DNA of 64,000 nucleotides, taken from contig LNAC01000378.1 of NCBI GenBank assembly GCA_002007465.1, positions 695,390-759,389 on the forward strand, in the 5' to 3' direction. Positions 1 through 11,909 of the stretch are shown here, piece after piece; positions within the stretch are counted from its first letter, which is position 1; every line of letters starts with the position of its first letter. A program made the translations under genes and the position numbers. Under the pieces are notes generated by a model. That model was not told the DNA's origin and made no database searches. It was given only the letters and a program-made list of their open reading frames with translations. The stretch comes from Ailurus styani (lineage: Eukaryota > Chordata > Mammalia > Carnivora > Ailuridae).

Positions 1-289
1 AAGCCACAACTCAGTCCTGGTGAGGGCCTGCCACACAGAAATGACGATCCAGGGCTGCCAAAGCTTTTGATCCCTTCCCCCCAAATCCGGAAATCCTGAT
101 TTTTTTAATAATGTGAAATCTCTCAATTTTTAGACGGTAGCAACTAATTTAAAAACATATTCGTAACACTGTTCAAGTGTCAAACAAGATTATCTGTACG
201 CACACTACAGAAGTCTGCAGGCTGCCAATATCACGCCCGCTATAACAAAGTCATGCTGACTAGGTTTTGGCAGCTAACTGGCCACACGA

Positions 290-405
290 TTTAGTGTGAG
301 TCGCTTGACTTCTCTGGGCCTCAGTTTTCTTAGCTGGAAAATAGGGATGAACATCTACTTTTTCATACTCTGATATGGAATCCAATGAGATGAAAAACGT
401 GGAAA
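290..405 (+). repeat. MIR SINE relic
   Basis: The core reads like a MIR consensus in sense direction: 'gacttctctgggcctcag', then an A-rich 'ctggaaaatagggatgaaca' and 'ccaatgagatgaaaa'. This is the CTCTGGGCCTCAGTTT...AAAATGGGGAT...ATGAGAT pattern of MIR. It is strongly diverged and has no visible TSD, as expected of a relic older than the placental radiation. Confidence 0.75.
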
Positions 406-1073
406 TGGTTAAGAGAAGATTTTTTTTCATAGTACAAAGTGTAGGACCCCTGAGGCATTCCAGCTTTGGCTGCCTTGCCTAACCAGCTCATTCCAAATCC
501 GAACAGTCCCAGTGGATTTAAGCAGGCCCAGCACGTCTCTTTCCATTTTTATAAGGTGAGGTAGAGCATTTCTATATATGTGAGCTTATTTGCAAATGCA
601 CCCAAGTCCACACGACATAAACACTGGGTTAATGGGTTTTGAGTAAATAATAAAACTACATTCATGTGCATCTGATTTGGCAATTATTTAGAATCAGTCA
701 TATTAGACCCTGCCTGATGCAGAGGACATAATTGGCCTTTCTCAGAACTACAGATTAGCACCTTTGTTCTCACTATTCAAACCGAGAGGACTCGATTTTA
801 TAAATAGAGAAACCAGTATTGTCTCTACAGTTTGGGAACATGTTTTAAAGTGTGAAGTTTGAAACATGTCTTTAACTCCATTCTGGTCATCCTGCTCTGA
901 ATCGCATCACTCCGGCCACACTGACAAATAACACCACAAAATCTAATAAATAGCTGCATTAAGGCCAGTGAAGCTGGGAAGACCATTGTGAATTTAGAGA
1001 TGGCAGTTTTACTGAACAAGTCAAGTCAGTTCCCAAGTTTCACCCCACCTATTCTGCTTGTCTGTTTTAGAGG

Positions 1074-1104
1074 AAAACAAACAAACAAACAAACAAACAA
1101 AAAA
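1074..1104. repeat. (AAAC)n microsatellite
   Basis: About seven tandem AAAC units followed by a short A run. No SINE body is recognised upstream, so it is a free-standing simple repeat. Confidence 0.9.
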
Positions 1105-1639
1105 CCATGTGGCTCCATGCGGTTTCTCTGGGATCAAATTTTGTTCTGAGGTTGGAATTCACTGCCTCAAACACCAAAAACCAACTTTTCAAAGGTGCTG
1201 TCAGAAAGCTGAGCAAGATGCAGACTTTTCCATCTCTGCAGTTAGCTCTTGGGTAAGATTCTTACGTGGAATGTCTGCTTTGAGAAGAATGGAGAATTTC
1301 ATTGGAACAGAAAATTTGCCTTTTGATTATTTGCTTTCAAACCTTTTTTCCCTTTAATTCCATCAGTGTTTCTATGCATCTTCCTGTCTTTATAATCGAA
1401 GAGGCCAAAATGCCCCTTTCACTCTGCATACAGAAATCGAGCTGGATTTTGGAAAAAATAAATAAAACTCGTGATTGAAAACTCCAGCAAATTGTGTAGG
1501 CAAAGCAATCTGTAAAAAGAAGCGACCTATCCACTGTGAAACCCCTCTACACAGAGTTCTCAACGAACACGTCGGGCCAGGGGACAGATCAAGGACCCTT
1601 GCAGCTGTGATTTTGATTCTTTTTTTGCTTTTGTTTTTG

Positions 1640-1665
1640 CTTTGTTTTGTTTTGTTTTGTTTTTA
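1640..1665. repeat. (TTTTG)n microsatellite
   Basis: Four to five TTTTG units inside a longer T-rich tract from about 1617. It could be the tail of an old minus-strand retroposon, but no body is recognisable to its right. Confidence 0.85.
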
Positions 1666-4600
1666 AATCCTGAGATAGCTTGCCTAAAAGAGAATAGCCC
1701 CTTTGGAGACCTTTCTGTGTTTCAGGTTCTTTCATAAGCTCTACTTGACCACTAATTTGCTTCCATGGAGAGGTGACTTGAAAACACCATAAAAACAAGT
1801 CATTGAGCATGTGGACAGACAGATTTTTAAGCATTAATAAATTGACTTCTGGGGAAAAAATTAAAGAACGAGTCTTTATGGCTTACTGATGTGAAATCTT
1901 GTCCTAAGAAATGCTATGCAAAAGAACTGAAAAGTGCAGAAGAAAAACTGACCTACTTATTATTTTGCCTGTACTGACCTCATACGAATAAGAAGCATAG
2001 TTCTTCAAAACAGAGCAATATTTCAACCCAAGGCAAGACCTCCCAAAGCACAGATTGAGGCCATGACAAAACACTGGTCATCAGCATCATGATTAATTGT
2101 TTTTTTAAATCTTGGCTGTTCTGGTTTTTCTGATCCGTATCCCCCAACTATACAACACTTGATTTAATCATTCATCTCGACCCTTTGTCAAAGGGGCAGG
2201 ACCCGAAGAGCACACAGAGAAATAAAATATACGAATGATCTCTCTATCCATACAGCGCTTTGTATATAAACAATTTTCAAAGCACTGCCCTGAAAACAAG
2301 AATTTTCCTTTTCACTGACACCAAGGAACACTAATCCCTTAAAACAGAAACAACACAGTGCAATTACTATTAACTACACAACTACTTTTCAAAAAGAAAA
2401 CCACAACTTTGAAAATATCCAGTTAGAGGGAGCGGTGTTCGTTGACTACGTTTTAAATATTTCACAATCCAGCCAAACATCCTTTACGCCACATGGGAGT
2501 TGGTGGGGGAGAACCCAGACAGACAAAAAGCGACGGTAACTTTCCTTTCCTGCCTTTAAGTGGACATTTCTATACATGCTAAAGACATGAAAGTCAATAA
2601 CCCTATTCTATTTCTATTTCCAACAAACAAGAGTCATAAGAACTTCTCAATGTTGCCACATTTTAAAATAAAATTATAGCTGTCTTCCTGCGCTACACAT
2701 AATAATTTATTATACCTGAATATTTACTCCCGTCAAATAAAGTCCATCTGTTTCAAATAAACCTGAAAGACATTTGTTTTTTTAATCTAATTCTCCCAGT
2801 TAAACAATATACTAATTAGCCACATATTTCATAAAAATTATAGGGATGTAATAGCAGCTTGTAAATTGCCTTGCACTGCATAATATATGATTCCATAAAT
2901 CATCACAAAGCACAAAATCATGAGCAAGACCAAAGGCTGGGTAAAAAATTAAACTATAAAACACGAGTTCAACTGAATTTATCATTTTCTCTTCTTCTAA
3001 GAAGCGAGGACGGGACATCTAGAAATAAATGGAGAAAACGTCCGTGAAAAGACAACCCATTTTGTTTAGATTGCAGCCATCTTTGGAACCGGTAGAGACA
3101 TACAGAGGAAACAGGATCATGCAGCCACTGATTTCCATGTTTAAGAGGAATTAATAGCTAACAAACCAGTTGGGATTTGATTACATATAAAAGGTCTCTA
3201 TTTCATGTGGGGGAGGGTATGGGGCAGGGACCGAGGTGCCGGGAAAAATACCATAAATAGCACTTACTCAATCACTAACAAAATGAGAAACTGAACTGCT
3301 TTTTACCCCTCCTAGGTGACCCTGAAGCGGGATTCTAGTAAAGGGAATTTAGTGGGGGCAAACAGAGACAAAATATCCCAGAAATGAGGCAGGATTAATC
3401 AAACTGCACAATTTGAAAATCTTTCCAGAAAATGCCTTCCATTCTCTTTATCCATTCCTTCTGAATTCTGGGAGCTATGGTCCTGGATCTCTAAATGAGC
3501 TACTATTTGCTGTAACCTGCAGATCCCCGCTTTCTGTAACCTTCTCTCAGAGAGAAGGCAATACGGGATGCTGATTCTTTTCCATCTAGACACAGAAACA
3601 TGAAAGCGAATGGCCCTACATTTCCTAAGGGTCTTGGACAACAAAGAAACCAACTTCTGTTTTTACACGACAGCATAACCCAAATTTTCAAAGAAAAATA
3701 CCGTGAGTCTTAATATCAATAGCATTCTACAGAGACGTAAAGGCAATATTTCTTTATATTATTTTTCATCCAGTAAAATGTGTCCTTTTTTTGCATTTGC
3801 ACCATCAAACTCCAAAGAAACCACCCCACCCCAATAGAAAATTCCATTCTCATCTCGAAACGGTCTTACCCCAAAACCTGAAACCACCTAACAAACTTTT
3901 CAGAATACCAAGTTTTAAAAATCGTAGACATATTAATTATACTAAAAACCTCTCCAAACTTCACTTAATTTCATTTACGGCCTCTGAAAATATCACCACT
4001 TCTTTAATACCTTGGTGCCCCCTTTTGGTGTAGATAGATCAAGGCATTTTTTTTCAATTAAAAAAATCATATACACTGTACGCATTCATTCACAAGACAG
4101 TAGTGTTTAACTTGGGAAATGTTGATTCACGCTGCAGAAGGCTCATGGTTATTAGAGCTTTTGTTCTGCCTTTACCATCACCAGTTACTGATCTAAAACA
4201 TGTGCAAACAAACGAAGCTAACTCTTTGAGTGGGAAAGGAAAAGCGTCCTTTCCTTCAGACAATTGGCATAGCACTGCTCAGATTCCGTGAGTTCTCGCC
4301 TCAGTCTTCATGGTAAATAAGTGACCCGTTACCTTTGCTACAGGACATTCAATGGCTCGTTGACGGCTGCATTCAGAAGATATTTTTTGTCTTCGATACA
4401 TTTATGCTGTATGTCTGTCTATCATCCTGAGGAAAGAAAGGCTGGTGAGCATGTGTAGATCCCAACGTCTATTGACAAACAGCAAAGCCCAAGGGTGGGG
4501 ACACAGTCTGGTAAACAAGCTTTGTCCAAGGAGGAAAAAAAAAGTTAGCATTCTAAAGAGTTTGACCGAAATTTAAGAAAAGGAAAGAAATGAAATATCC

Positions 4601-5312
4601 TTACGACTTTTCATATGTTAGAGCTGGTAATTATGCTTCAGAAATAAGTTCTTTCCACGTTCAACAGCACTGTGTGAAGAAGACGAGCTGATTTCCAGCA
4701 GGGATATTGAATCCTTCCATCTGAAGGACCAATCAAGTGTGAAGTACAGTATAGTTTTAGATTCAATTGAAAGGAAAAAGCTTGACTACTAGTTCATAGC
4801 ATGACAACTTTCATGGATTAGTTCAGACCCTATTCTCCTCCCTGAAAGGGTATCACAGCATGAAGACAGTTTTCAATGCACTAAACTTTAATAGCTGAGT
4901 GGGGGAGCCAAAGCTTTCCTTTGGTCTCTATAGAAACAGTATAGCCAAAATTTGAGGCAAAATTAAGGTCTTTGGTCTTGGGTGCTGTATCTCCCCTCAG
5001 AGGTTCCTTTTCACAAACAGACTTTGGCCCTTATCAAATGTACACTCTTTTGGGGGGTGACTGTAAAGAGAAGAGGCAAAACCTACTTCATTATTGTTCC
5101 CTCTGAACTCCACACAGGGGGCCATTTCAGCGAAGCCCCAGCAAGCCAGATGTGTGGCTCCTGGTGTCAAAGGCAGGTGGAATTATCTCTGAGAAGAGAC
5201 TTTCCACTTTGCTGTGTTGGTGGTGGTTTCGGTTGTTGACAGAAAGCACTTCCTGCTCATCTCTGCGACCACTGCCCTGCCTGGCAGCCGCGGAGTTGCT
5301 GGAGCTGGAGCA

Positions 5313-5515
5313 NNNNNNNNNNNNNNNNNNNNNNNNNNNNNNNNNNNNNNNNNNNNNNNNNNNNNNNNNNNNNNNNNNNNNNNNNNNNNNNNNNNNNNNN
5401 NNNNNNNNNNNNNNNNNNNNNNNNNNNNNNNNNNNNNNNNNNNNNNNNNNNNNNNNNNNNNNNNNNNNNNNNNNNNNNNNNNNNNNNNNNNNNNNNNNNN
5501 NNNNNNNNNNNNNNN
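5313..5515. other. Assembly gap (203 N)
   Basis: Run of N. The left flank is GC-rich ('gcagccgcggagttgctgga'), the right flank is C-rich. Open frames that cross it are artefacts of translating N as an open codon. Confidence 0.99.
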
Positions 5516-6293
5516 ATTTTCCCACAGCGGCCTCCACAGCATTCCCTGAATCATTCCCCCACCCCTACCCCCCATCATAACAGCACACTGTCAGAAGAAA
5601 GAGGTACTTCAACAACACCGAAGGGGTGTCGAAGGTGGCACACATCAGCCACTTCGTGAAGCGTTTGCCATTCTCGAATTTTCTTTGTCAGAATTCTCAA
5701 AGGCACCGAGACTCCTAAAGCTTGAGGATTTTTTTGTCCTAACAATACAGTTGTACTGCCTGCTCACGTCTGCTGGGTCTGAAGCTACCTAAAACATTGT
5801 TTTGGGTCTTTTCTTTCTCCTTAGCTACTAAGGGATAACTGATAAGAAAGTGTAGGCTCGTCTTCTGCCTATGAAAGGGAACTCCAAACAAGTGGTGAAG
5901 AAGATCCAGGATTCACTTCCCTGGAGGCTTATAATCACTATCCTAAGATGGGAACGGGGAGGACCTCTCATCCCACAATGGGGCTGATGGGTTCAGAGAG
6001 TGATGACAAAAATCTTGAAAGAACGTGAATTAGGGGATGCCAGAGATGGTTTTCTTCAGAAAATCCTATCAACAGTACCGTAATAGAACTGGCTTGAAAA
6101 TCGATCAAACCAGCCTCTAAGGGCCTTAAGACCCCATGGTTGGGGTCCCTTTGTCTAAAACTTCATATTCATCTGATGCCACCAGTTGTTACCTAGCATC
6201 TGGACTTCTAGAACCCGCAGGAAGCAGCTCAAAAATATTTTTTATAGCGAAAAAGTGACCCCTTGGCATCTAGCATCGAACAACTTGGCCACA
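5516..6293. other. Non-coding, no recognised feature
   Basis: Unique-looking sequence between the gap and the first CAN-SINE. No family resemblance, no ORF of note, no simple repeat. Confidence 0.5.
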
Positions 6294-6420
6294 GGGCACC
6301 TGGGTGGTTCAGTGGGTTGAGCATCTGACTCTTGATCTCAGCTCAGGCCTTGATCTCAGGGTTGGGAGTTCGGGCCCTGCATTGGGCTCCATGCTGGATG
6401 TGGAGCCTATTTTAAAAAGT
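6294..6420 (+). repeat. CAN-SINE (older copy)
   Basis: tRNA-derived head 'gggcacctgggtggttcagt', then 'ttgatctcagctcaggcctt' and 'gggctccatgctggatgtgg', ending in a short A-rich tail. The A-box region is intact but the B-box region is altered ('gagttcgggccc'). The CT-rich tail domain is missing. Several substitutions relative to the young copies in this window indicate an older insertion. An imperfect 'tggcca' flanks it on both sides. Confidence 0.92.
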
Positions 6421-7119
6421 GGCCAAGAAAGACAGAGTGTGGAAGGTGACTCCTTGGGGTGCCACTGAAAAGAAAAGTGACGCTCTTAGTAGCTGGCAAT
6501 ATACAGAAAAGGTCATTTTTCACACTTGCAAGCATGAAGCATCAGAGAAGCAATAGAAGAAACCAACAAGGACGGGCATCACTGATGGCAGACACTGCAG
6601 AGGGTCCAAGTAGGACTGGAGAGGCTATGGGGATAATGGCAGGGACAGGGACAGGAACAGCCACTCAATGTGAGAAGCTGTGATATTCAGAAGTTTCTCA
6701 AGCCACCCCTATTGATTACATTGCACCAAGTGGAGACTAGGGGACATTTGCCACATACAGTATTTAAGAAAGCACAGGTGCACATAGTACCTTGTGGAAA
6801 TACTTTCATCAACAGCCATTTACAATTTTAAAGTTGGTATATAAATCTCAAAGTACCTAGAACATTTATTCACCCAGACAGGCTCATTCCTCTGAAGGGG
6901 TTATATGGCCGAGGTGTTCCTGGAATGTTTGGGGTTCACTAGTTTTATTATATTGATTGTAATTATTCCCAATGCTTATTATTTTTTTAAATGGCCCGCC
7001 ATTGAGCCATGCACACAGCAGGCACTACATAACTGTTTGTCAAATGGGTGAATAAATTATGAGAAAATGTTAATAGTAAAATAACTGGAAGGATTTACTC
7101 TGGCCAGCTTCGTTAAATA
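6421..7119. other. Non-coding; possible L2/MIR 3' fragment
   Basis: Mostly unassigned. A short piece at about 7008-7058 ('cacacagcaggcactaca' ... 'gggtgaataaat') resembles an L2 or MIR 3' end in sense orientation. The 74-codon ORF at 6459-6683 has no recognisable family. Confidence 0.4.
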
Positions 7120-7190
7120 ATTCATTTATGTATTCACGTATTCAACTAGCATGCATTGACTGAGTAATGCACAGAATAGGTATGTGTGTT
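7120..7190 (-). repeat. L2 3'-end fragment
   Basis: 'aattcatttatgtattcacg' followed by 'gcattgactgagtaatgcac' resembles the complement of the L2 3' terminus (TTCATTCA...TTTATTGAGTA). Short and diverged. Confidence 0.4.
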
Positions 7191-7473
7191 TGGGCGCAGG
7201 TGTTGGGGGGTGCCAGAGTTGACACAGTCACTGCGATATACAGCAAAACCCCCCTCGCACACTTCGGTTTTATATCTGCCTGCTAGAGCCATCAGACTAA
7301 TGTGAAAATACAATCGGCCTAGAAATACTTGAGAAAATATTTTCACTAATAATAAAAGAAATGACAATCAAAACAATGAGATACATACTGATAATTGCCT
7401 GTAGTGGGGTTGGGGTAGGTAGGTAAACAGCCTTTTGGGAGGGAATTTTGTCATGCTCAAAAGCACGCACTGT

Positions 7474-8466
7474 GACAGAATGGGAGAAGATATTTGCAAA
7501 TGGCAGATCAGATAAAGGGCTTGTATCCAAAATCTATAAAGAACTTCTCAAACTCAACACCCATAAAACAAATAACCCAGTCAAGAAATGGGCAGAAGAC
7601 ACGAACAGACATTTCTCCAAAGAAGACATCCAAATGGCCAACAGACACACGAGAAAGTGCTCAACATCACTTGGCATCAGGGAAATACAAATCAAAACCA
7701 TGGTGAGATACCACCTCACACCAGTCAGAATGGCTAAAATTAACAAGTCAGGAAACAACAGATGTTGGCAAGGATGCGGAGAAAGGGGAACCCTCCTACG
7801 CTGTTGGTGGGAATGCAAGCTGGTCCAGCCACGCTGGAAAACAGTATGGAGGTTCCTCAAAAAGTTGAAAATAGAGCTATCCTATGACCCAGCAATCACA
7901 CCACTGGGTATTTACCCTAAAGATACAAAGGACGTGATCCTCAGGGGCACATGCACCCGAATGTTTATAGCAGCAATGTCCACAATAGCCAAACTATGGA
8001 AAGAACCTAGATGCCCATCAACAGATGAATGGATAAAGAAGATGTGTGTATATATACAATGGAATACTGTGGAGCCATCAAAAACCAAAATCTTGTCATT
8101 TGCAACGATGTGGATGGAACTAGAGGGTATTATGCTGAGCGAAATAAGTCAATCAGAGAAAGACAATTATCATATGATCTCTCTGATATGAGGAACTTGA
8201 GGGGCAGGGTGGGGGGTCGTGGGGGGTAGGGAGGGAAAAATAATGAAACAAGATGGGATGGGGAAGGAGACAAACCATAAGAGACTCCTAATCTCACAAA
8301 ACAAACTGAGGGTTACTGGGGGGTGGGAGGGTAGGGATAGGGTGGATGGGTTATGGACATTGGGGAGGGTTTGTGCTTTGGTGAATGCTGTGAAAGATGT
8401 AAGCCTGATGATTCACAGACCTGTACCCCTGGGGCAAATAATAAAATAAATTAATTAATTTTTTAA
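7474..8466 (+). mobile_element. 5'-truncated LINE-1, carnivore lineage
   Basis: Contains the last ~240 codons of ORF2 plus a G-rich 3' UTR ('gagggttactggggggtggg') and an AT-rich tail. It is flanked by a 15-base TSD: aaaagcacgcactgt at 7459-7473 and aaaagcacatactgt at 8467-8481. The two differences are transitions. The truncated 5' end, tail and TSD are the marks of target-primed reverse transcription. It inserted into the ancient L1M listed separately. Confidence 0.93.
7475..8191 (+). pseudogene. LINE-1 ORF2p C-terminal fragment
   Basis: About 239 codons are open to the natural stop (…NYHMISLI, then TGA), corresponding to the C-terminal part of L1 ORF2p. This part lies downstream of the endonuclease and reverse transcriptase and includes the cysteine-rich region ([19 protein letters not shown]). 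Conserved blocks in order are [44 protein letters not shown] and [16 protein letters not shown]. Around 8045-8090 the normal 'YTMEY..AIK' block appears only in another frame, so two compensating small indels are present. There is no catalytic domain and no promoter. It is a dead fragment that is still open because the insertion is fairly recent. Confidence 0.92.
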
Positions 8467-8760
8467 AAAAGCACATACTGTAACTCTTGGGCTCAGTCAT
8501 TCCATTTCTGGGCATGGATCCTAAGGTAGTGATTAAGGAGATGTGCTCAAAGATTAAACTACAAGGATTTCGTGGTGATGTTATGTGTATTAGTAAAATA
8601 CAGAACAACCAGGATCAGGGACCAGAATGCTTTATGCTATAGCCATACAATGAGATACTCACCAGCCATTAGAAACCACTTTTGAGATGAATATTACAGT
8701 GGAAAGATGTTCATGAAACAGAGGGAAAAGATCAGTTTCAAAAAAGAGACTTTCTGATTT

Positions 8761-9591
8761 TGATTATCAAAGTAATTCATATTTATAAGAGTTCAAACAA
8801 AATTGAAGGGCATTAAAAGTCAGAACTCTCTGTGCTATTGGAACCGAGCACTGCTAGCGGTTTGGTAGACTTAGTTATTTACATCTACAGATGTAATCAG
8901 CAAGTTGGACAAACAGAAGTCACGGAATAAAAAGGTATTCACTATCTACTTCCCATTCAAATTTAACGGGCATCCTGTGTTTTAATCTGCTCTATCTGGC
9001 AACCTTAGGTCCGAGGCAAAGCAAGGAGCGAGAGAAGAGGTAAGGGAGACAGGGAAGTTTTTTCTTGACTGGTACTGTGGTAAATTGGCTTTGCATTCTC
9101 TGGGCCCCTGAAGGTGCTTAAAATCAACCCTTCTGTGGATGCTTCTGTGATTCTGTGGCTGCTTTTGAGACCCCACGTTGCAGACCACCAGCCTGCAGCT
9201 CTCCTGTGTGTGCGTGCGTGGCCCTCATCTGGTCCCTGGGGACATTTCCACATCCCTGCCTCTGGTAGCCTCCGGGGGCACAGGCATTTCCCGGCACAAC
9301 AGCGACACACCCCTGCGTGTTCCCACTGGTAGAGCAATGACCAGCTTCTCAGGGTTTCCTAAATGAGAGTCAGACATCATTTCCTCATGCCTTCCTAACT
9401 GCAGGTGACACAGAGCAAGCCCTCTACGTCATCTCTTGAACTTCCTCTCCCCTGGGAGGGAGAAGCACCCTCCACCCCCACCTTCCTGGGGAGAGAGGCT
9501 CACAGCACAGGCCCCTTGAGAGAAATCTTCCTTACAAATCCTCCCCTAATCTCCAACAACCAGATCCTTTTATATCCTTACTGTGGGTGAA
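8761..9591. other. Non-coding, no recognised feature
   Basis: Unique-looking sequence, more GC-rich from 9160 to 9500. Overlapping ORFs of 60-110 codons on both strands at 8982-9366 are mutual shadows without family resemblance or splice context. Confidence 0.45.
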
Positions 9592-9606
9592 GCGTTGAAG
9601 AGCTTT

Positions 9607-9807
9607 TTTTTTTTTTTTAAGATTTTATTTATTTATTTCACAGCGGGAGAGAGATCACAAGGAGGCAGAGAGGCAGGCAGAGAGAGAGACGGGGAAGCAG
9701 GCTCCCCGCTGAGCAGGGAGCCCGATGCGGGCCTCGATCCCAGGACCCTGAGATCATGACCTGAGCGGAAAGCAGAGGCTTTAACCCACTGAGCCACCCA
9801 GGTGCCC
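9607..9807 (-). repeat. CAN-SINE, young, perfect TSD
   Basis: Minus-strand copy: poly(T) on the left, then 'aagattttatttatttattt', the GA-rich complement of the CT domain, and the tRNA-derived head ending 'cccactgagccacccaggtg'. A perfect 15-base TSD (gcgttgaagagcttt) lies at 9592-9606 and 9808-9822. Internal pol III A box and B box sequences are readable on the minus strand. Confidence 0.97.
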
Positions 9808-9822
9808 GCGTTGAAGAGCTTT

Positions 9823-10394
9823 AAAGTCAGTTCTTGGTTCTCTACTTCGAAATTCAGACAGGTTGGCCTGTCTCGTTAATCATTTCAATATCTAGTACCT
9901 CTTGATGTCTCAGTCAAAACTGCTCATTGATTATCCTGCTGTACCAACACTCTTACGATGGTAAGATGGTTCCTCCAGTCAACTCTCTCAACCTTCTCTG
10001 TAACTGCAGACCTTCTTAGCTGTCCTCACACCTTGCCCTGCCACCAGCATCGGGATTCATGTCAGTACTGATTGGCAAGCCTGGTGGTTCTCCCAACCGT
10101 GATCCCTCCAAGGACTCTAGCCCCATGTTCTCTCTCCCACTTTCCACAGATATCATGTCAAGCCTTCCCCCTCTTCATACCCCCCCATATCCCATAGCCA
10201 CCTCACCCTTCACCCCCAGCAAAGGAACGTTCAAATTCACATTACAAATTGAAAGCTTTACAGAGAGCTTTGCTTAACTTCCTGCCACCAAATCTACAGA
10301 CCTACCTTCAGTTCTGCCCACCCTTCTTTCCTATTAAAATGGGCAACTGTTCCATTTTAACTGTCCAGGGGCCACTGGATGATGGTCCCTATCT
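9823..10394. other. Non-coding; possible L2 internal fragment
   Basis: C/T-rich sequence at 10060-10330 has the texture of a decayed L2 internal region (runs of 'ccctc', 'cacccttc'), but I cannot align it convincingly. No gene seen. Confidence 0.35.
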
Positions 10395-10612
10395 TGCTTG
10401 ATGTTCAGCCCAATGCTGTCCATCAGAATTTTCTGCAGCAATGAAAATGGTATGTATGCGTGCTGCAAAAGACAGTAGCCATTAAGTACGTGTGGCTGCT
10501 GATGACTTGAAATGTGCCTAGTGTGACTAAGGACTAAAGTTTTTATTTCATTTAATTGAAATTTAAATAGCCACTTGTGGCCAGTGGCTACCATATTGGT
10601 CAAAGCAGTTCC
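10395..10612 (+). mobile_element. Non-autonomous DNA transposon relic (hAT-like)
   Basis: Reads like a common mammalian MER element: 'aatgctgtccatcagaattt', 'gtgtggctgctgatgacttg', 'aaatttaaatagccacttgt' and 'ccagtggctaccatattggt'. The ends 'gctgtccat' and 'atattggtcaaagc' resemble degenerate terminal inverted repeats. Family name not assigned. Confidence 0.65.
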
Positions 10613-10903
10613 AGACTACAGGCCACTCCCTTCTCTTTGAAGCGTTTTCTTCTCTCTGGTTTTTTTGTTGTCAGCTCTCTCCACACTTCTTCAGGGCTTC
10701 TTTTCAGCTTCCTTTGTTGGCTATTTCTCTGCTATTAGATGTCTTAGTTTCTAGCACAAGGTCCTTTGATCTTTGTACTTGATACTCTCTCTAGGCTTCA
10801 ACAGCCACCTCTAGGGAGATAATTAAAAAATTCATATACCCAGGGAGAGTTTGTGCCTTGAGCTGTAAGTGTGTTTAGTATATGTATCAAGAAATGTATC
10901 TTT

Positions 10904-11104
10904 GGGGTGTCTGGGTGGCTCAGGCAGTTGAGCATCTGACTCTTGGTTTCAGCTCAGGTCAGGATCTTAGGGTCGTGTGATCGAGTCCCACATTGGGCTC
11001 TGCACTGGGCATGGAGCCTGCTTAAGATTCTCTCTCCCTCTACCTCTGCCCTTCCCCACCCTGCTCACATGCACTCTCTCTCTCACTCTAAAAAAACAAA
11101 ACAA
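10904..11104 (+). repeat. CAN-SINE (older copy)
   Basis: Head 'ggggtgtctgggtggctcag', A box TGGCTCAGG, B-box region 'gatcgagtccc', 'gggctctgcactgggcatgg', a CT-rich domain and an A-rich tail. The 'gcatctgactcttggtttca' variant marks an older subfamily than the 'aaagcctctgcc' copies. Confidence 0.94.
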
Positions 11105-11909
11105 ATGAAATGAAATTACATTTAAACAAAGGTATAGTTAATAATATCGGATTGTATACTTGAACTTTGCTGAGAGTAGATCTTTAATGTTCTTGCCATG
11201 CCAAAAAAAAAAGTGAAAAGATGGATGTGTGAATTAGCGGGATTATGATAATCACTTAACAATGTGTATGTATATCAAAACATTGTGTTGTACATCTGAA
11301 ACATGTATAATTTTTATTTGTCCATTATACCTCGGCAAGGCTGGGAAAAGAAATAAAAACACAGAGATGCACACACACACACAAAAAAAGTTCTGGAAGA
11401 GTTAGCCTTTCTGATACTATCTTTCCGGAAAGGAATTGGGAAAAATGTATCAGTTTCCACACTCACCAGTGGACTGAGACAATCAACCAAACTGTACTAT
11501 CACGAGGGACTCAATTCTGAGCTGCCTCCCATTTGCACACTCACACTGAGCTCACTTCCTGACATATCAAGACAAGAAAGCCAAGAATACCTATTTTGAG
11601 CAGTGACCCCAAACACCCCCCCGCAATGTTTTCATCCGACTTTTCTTTCCTTCCTTAGCCTAGGTTTCCTGGATTTCCAAGCCAGCTTTCTGTCTTGTTT
11701 TGTTTTGTTTCAGCCTCCAACATTTTACTTTGGAAAAAACTTTCAAAATGACAGGGAGAACTTCAAGTACAGTCTAGTGAACACTTAACATTCATGAATG
11801 TAGACTTGTGAATGATTAACCTTCCGCCGCACGGACACGTCCCACCCCCTCTCTCTTTCTACACACGTGCATAGTCTTATCATTATTAATGCCGGTTTTG
11901 CTGGGTGAT
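11105..11909. other. Non-coding, no recognised feature
   Basis: Contains a short CA/A tract at about 11368-11388. Otherwise unassigned. 61-codon ORFs only. Confidence 0.4.

Larger units (their letters stand above)
406..5312. other. Repeat-poor non-coding stretch
   Basis: Almost 5 kb in which I recognise no SINE, LINE or LTR and no convincing exon. It is AT-rich with many TAAT/ATTA cores, especially around 2640-2990. Only two simple repeats stand out, (AAAC)n at 1074-1104 and (TTTTG)n at 1640-1665. All ORFs here are under 100 codons and lack family resemblance. The scarcity of transposons is compatible with either unique intergenic DNA or conserved regulatory DNA. Confidence 0.5.
7325..8760 (+). 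mobile_element. Ancient L1M relic, split by a younger L1
   Basis: Two pieces of one old LINE-1 ORF2 3' region lie on either side of the L1 at 7474-8466. The left piece (7325-7458) ends with 'cagccttttgggagggaatt', which corresponds to the 'ttggagggcaatttgg' part of L1M consensus. The right piece (8482-8760) continues in register with 'tctgggcatggatcctaagg', then 'acaaggatttcgtggtgatg' and 'tagccatacaatgagatact'. No open frame survives. Confidence 0.75.

Noticed and set aside
5127..5580. Frames of 111-142 codons on both strands spanning the gap
   Set aside because: More than half of each frame is N; they are translation artefacts. The same holds for the frames across 47559-47840.
7448..8191. 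247-codon plus-strand frame as a possible novel gene
   Set aside because: The sequence is L1 ORF2p C-terminus with 5' truncation and a TSD; the ATG lies in the flanking ancient L1M.
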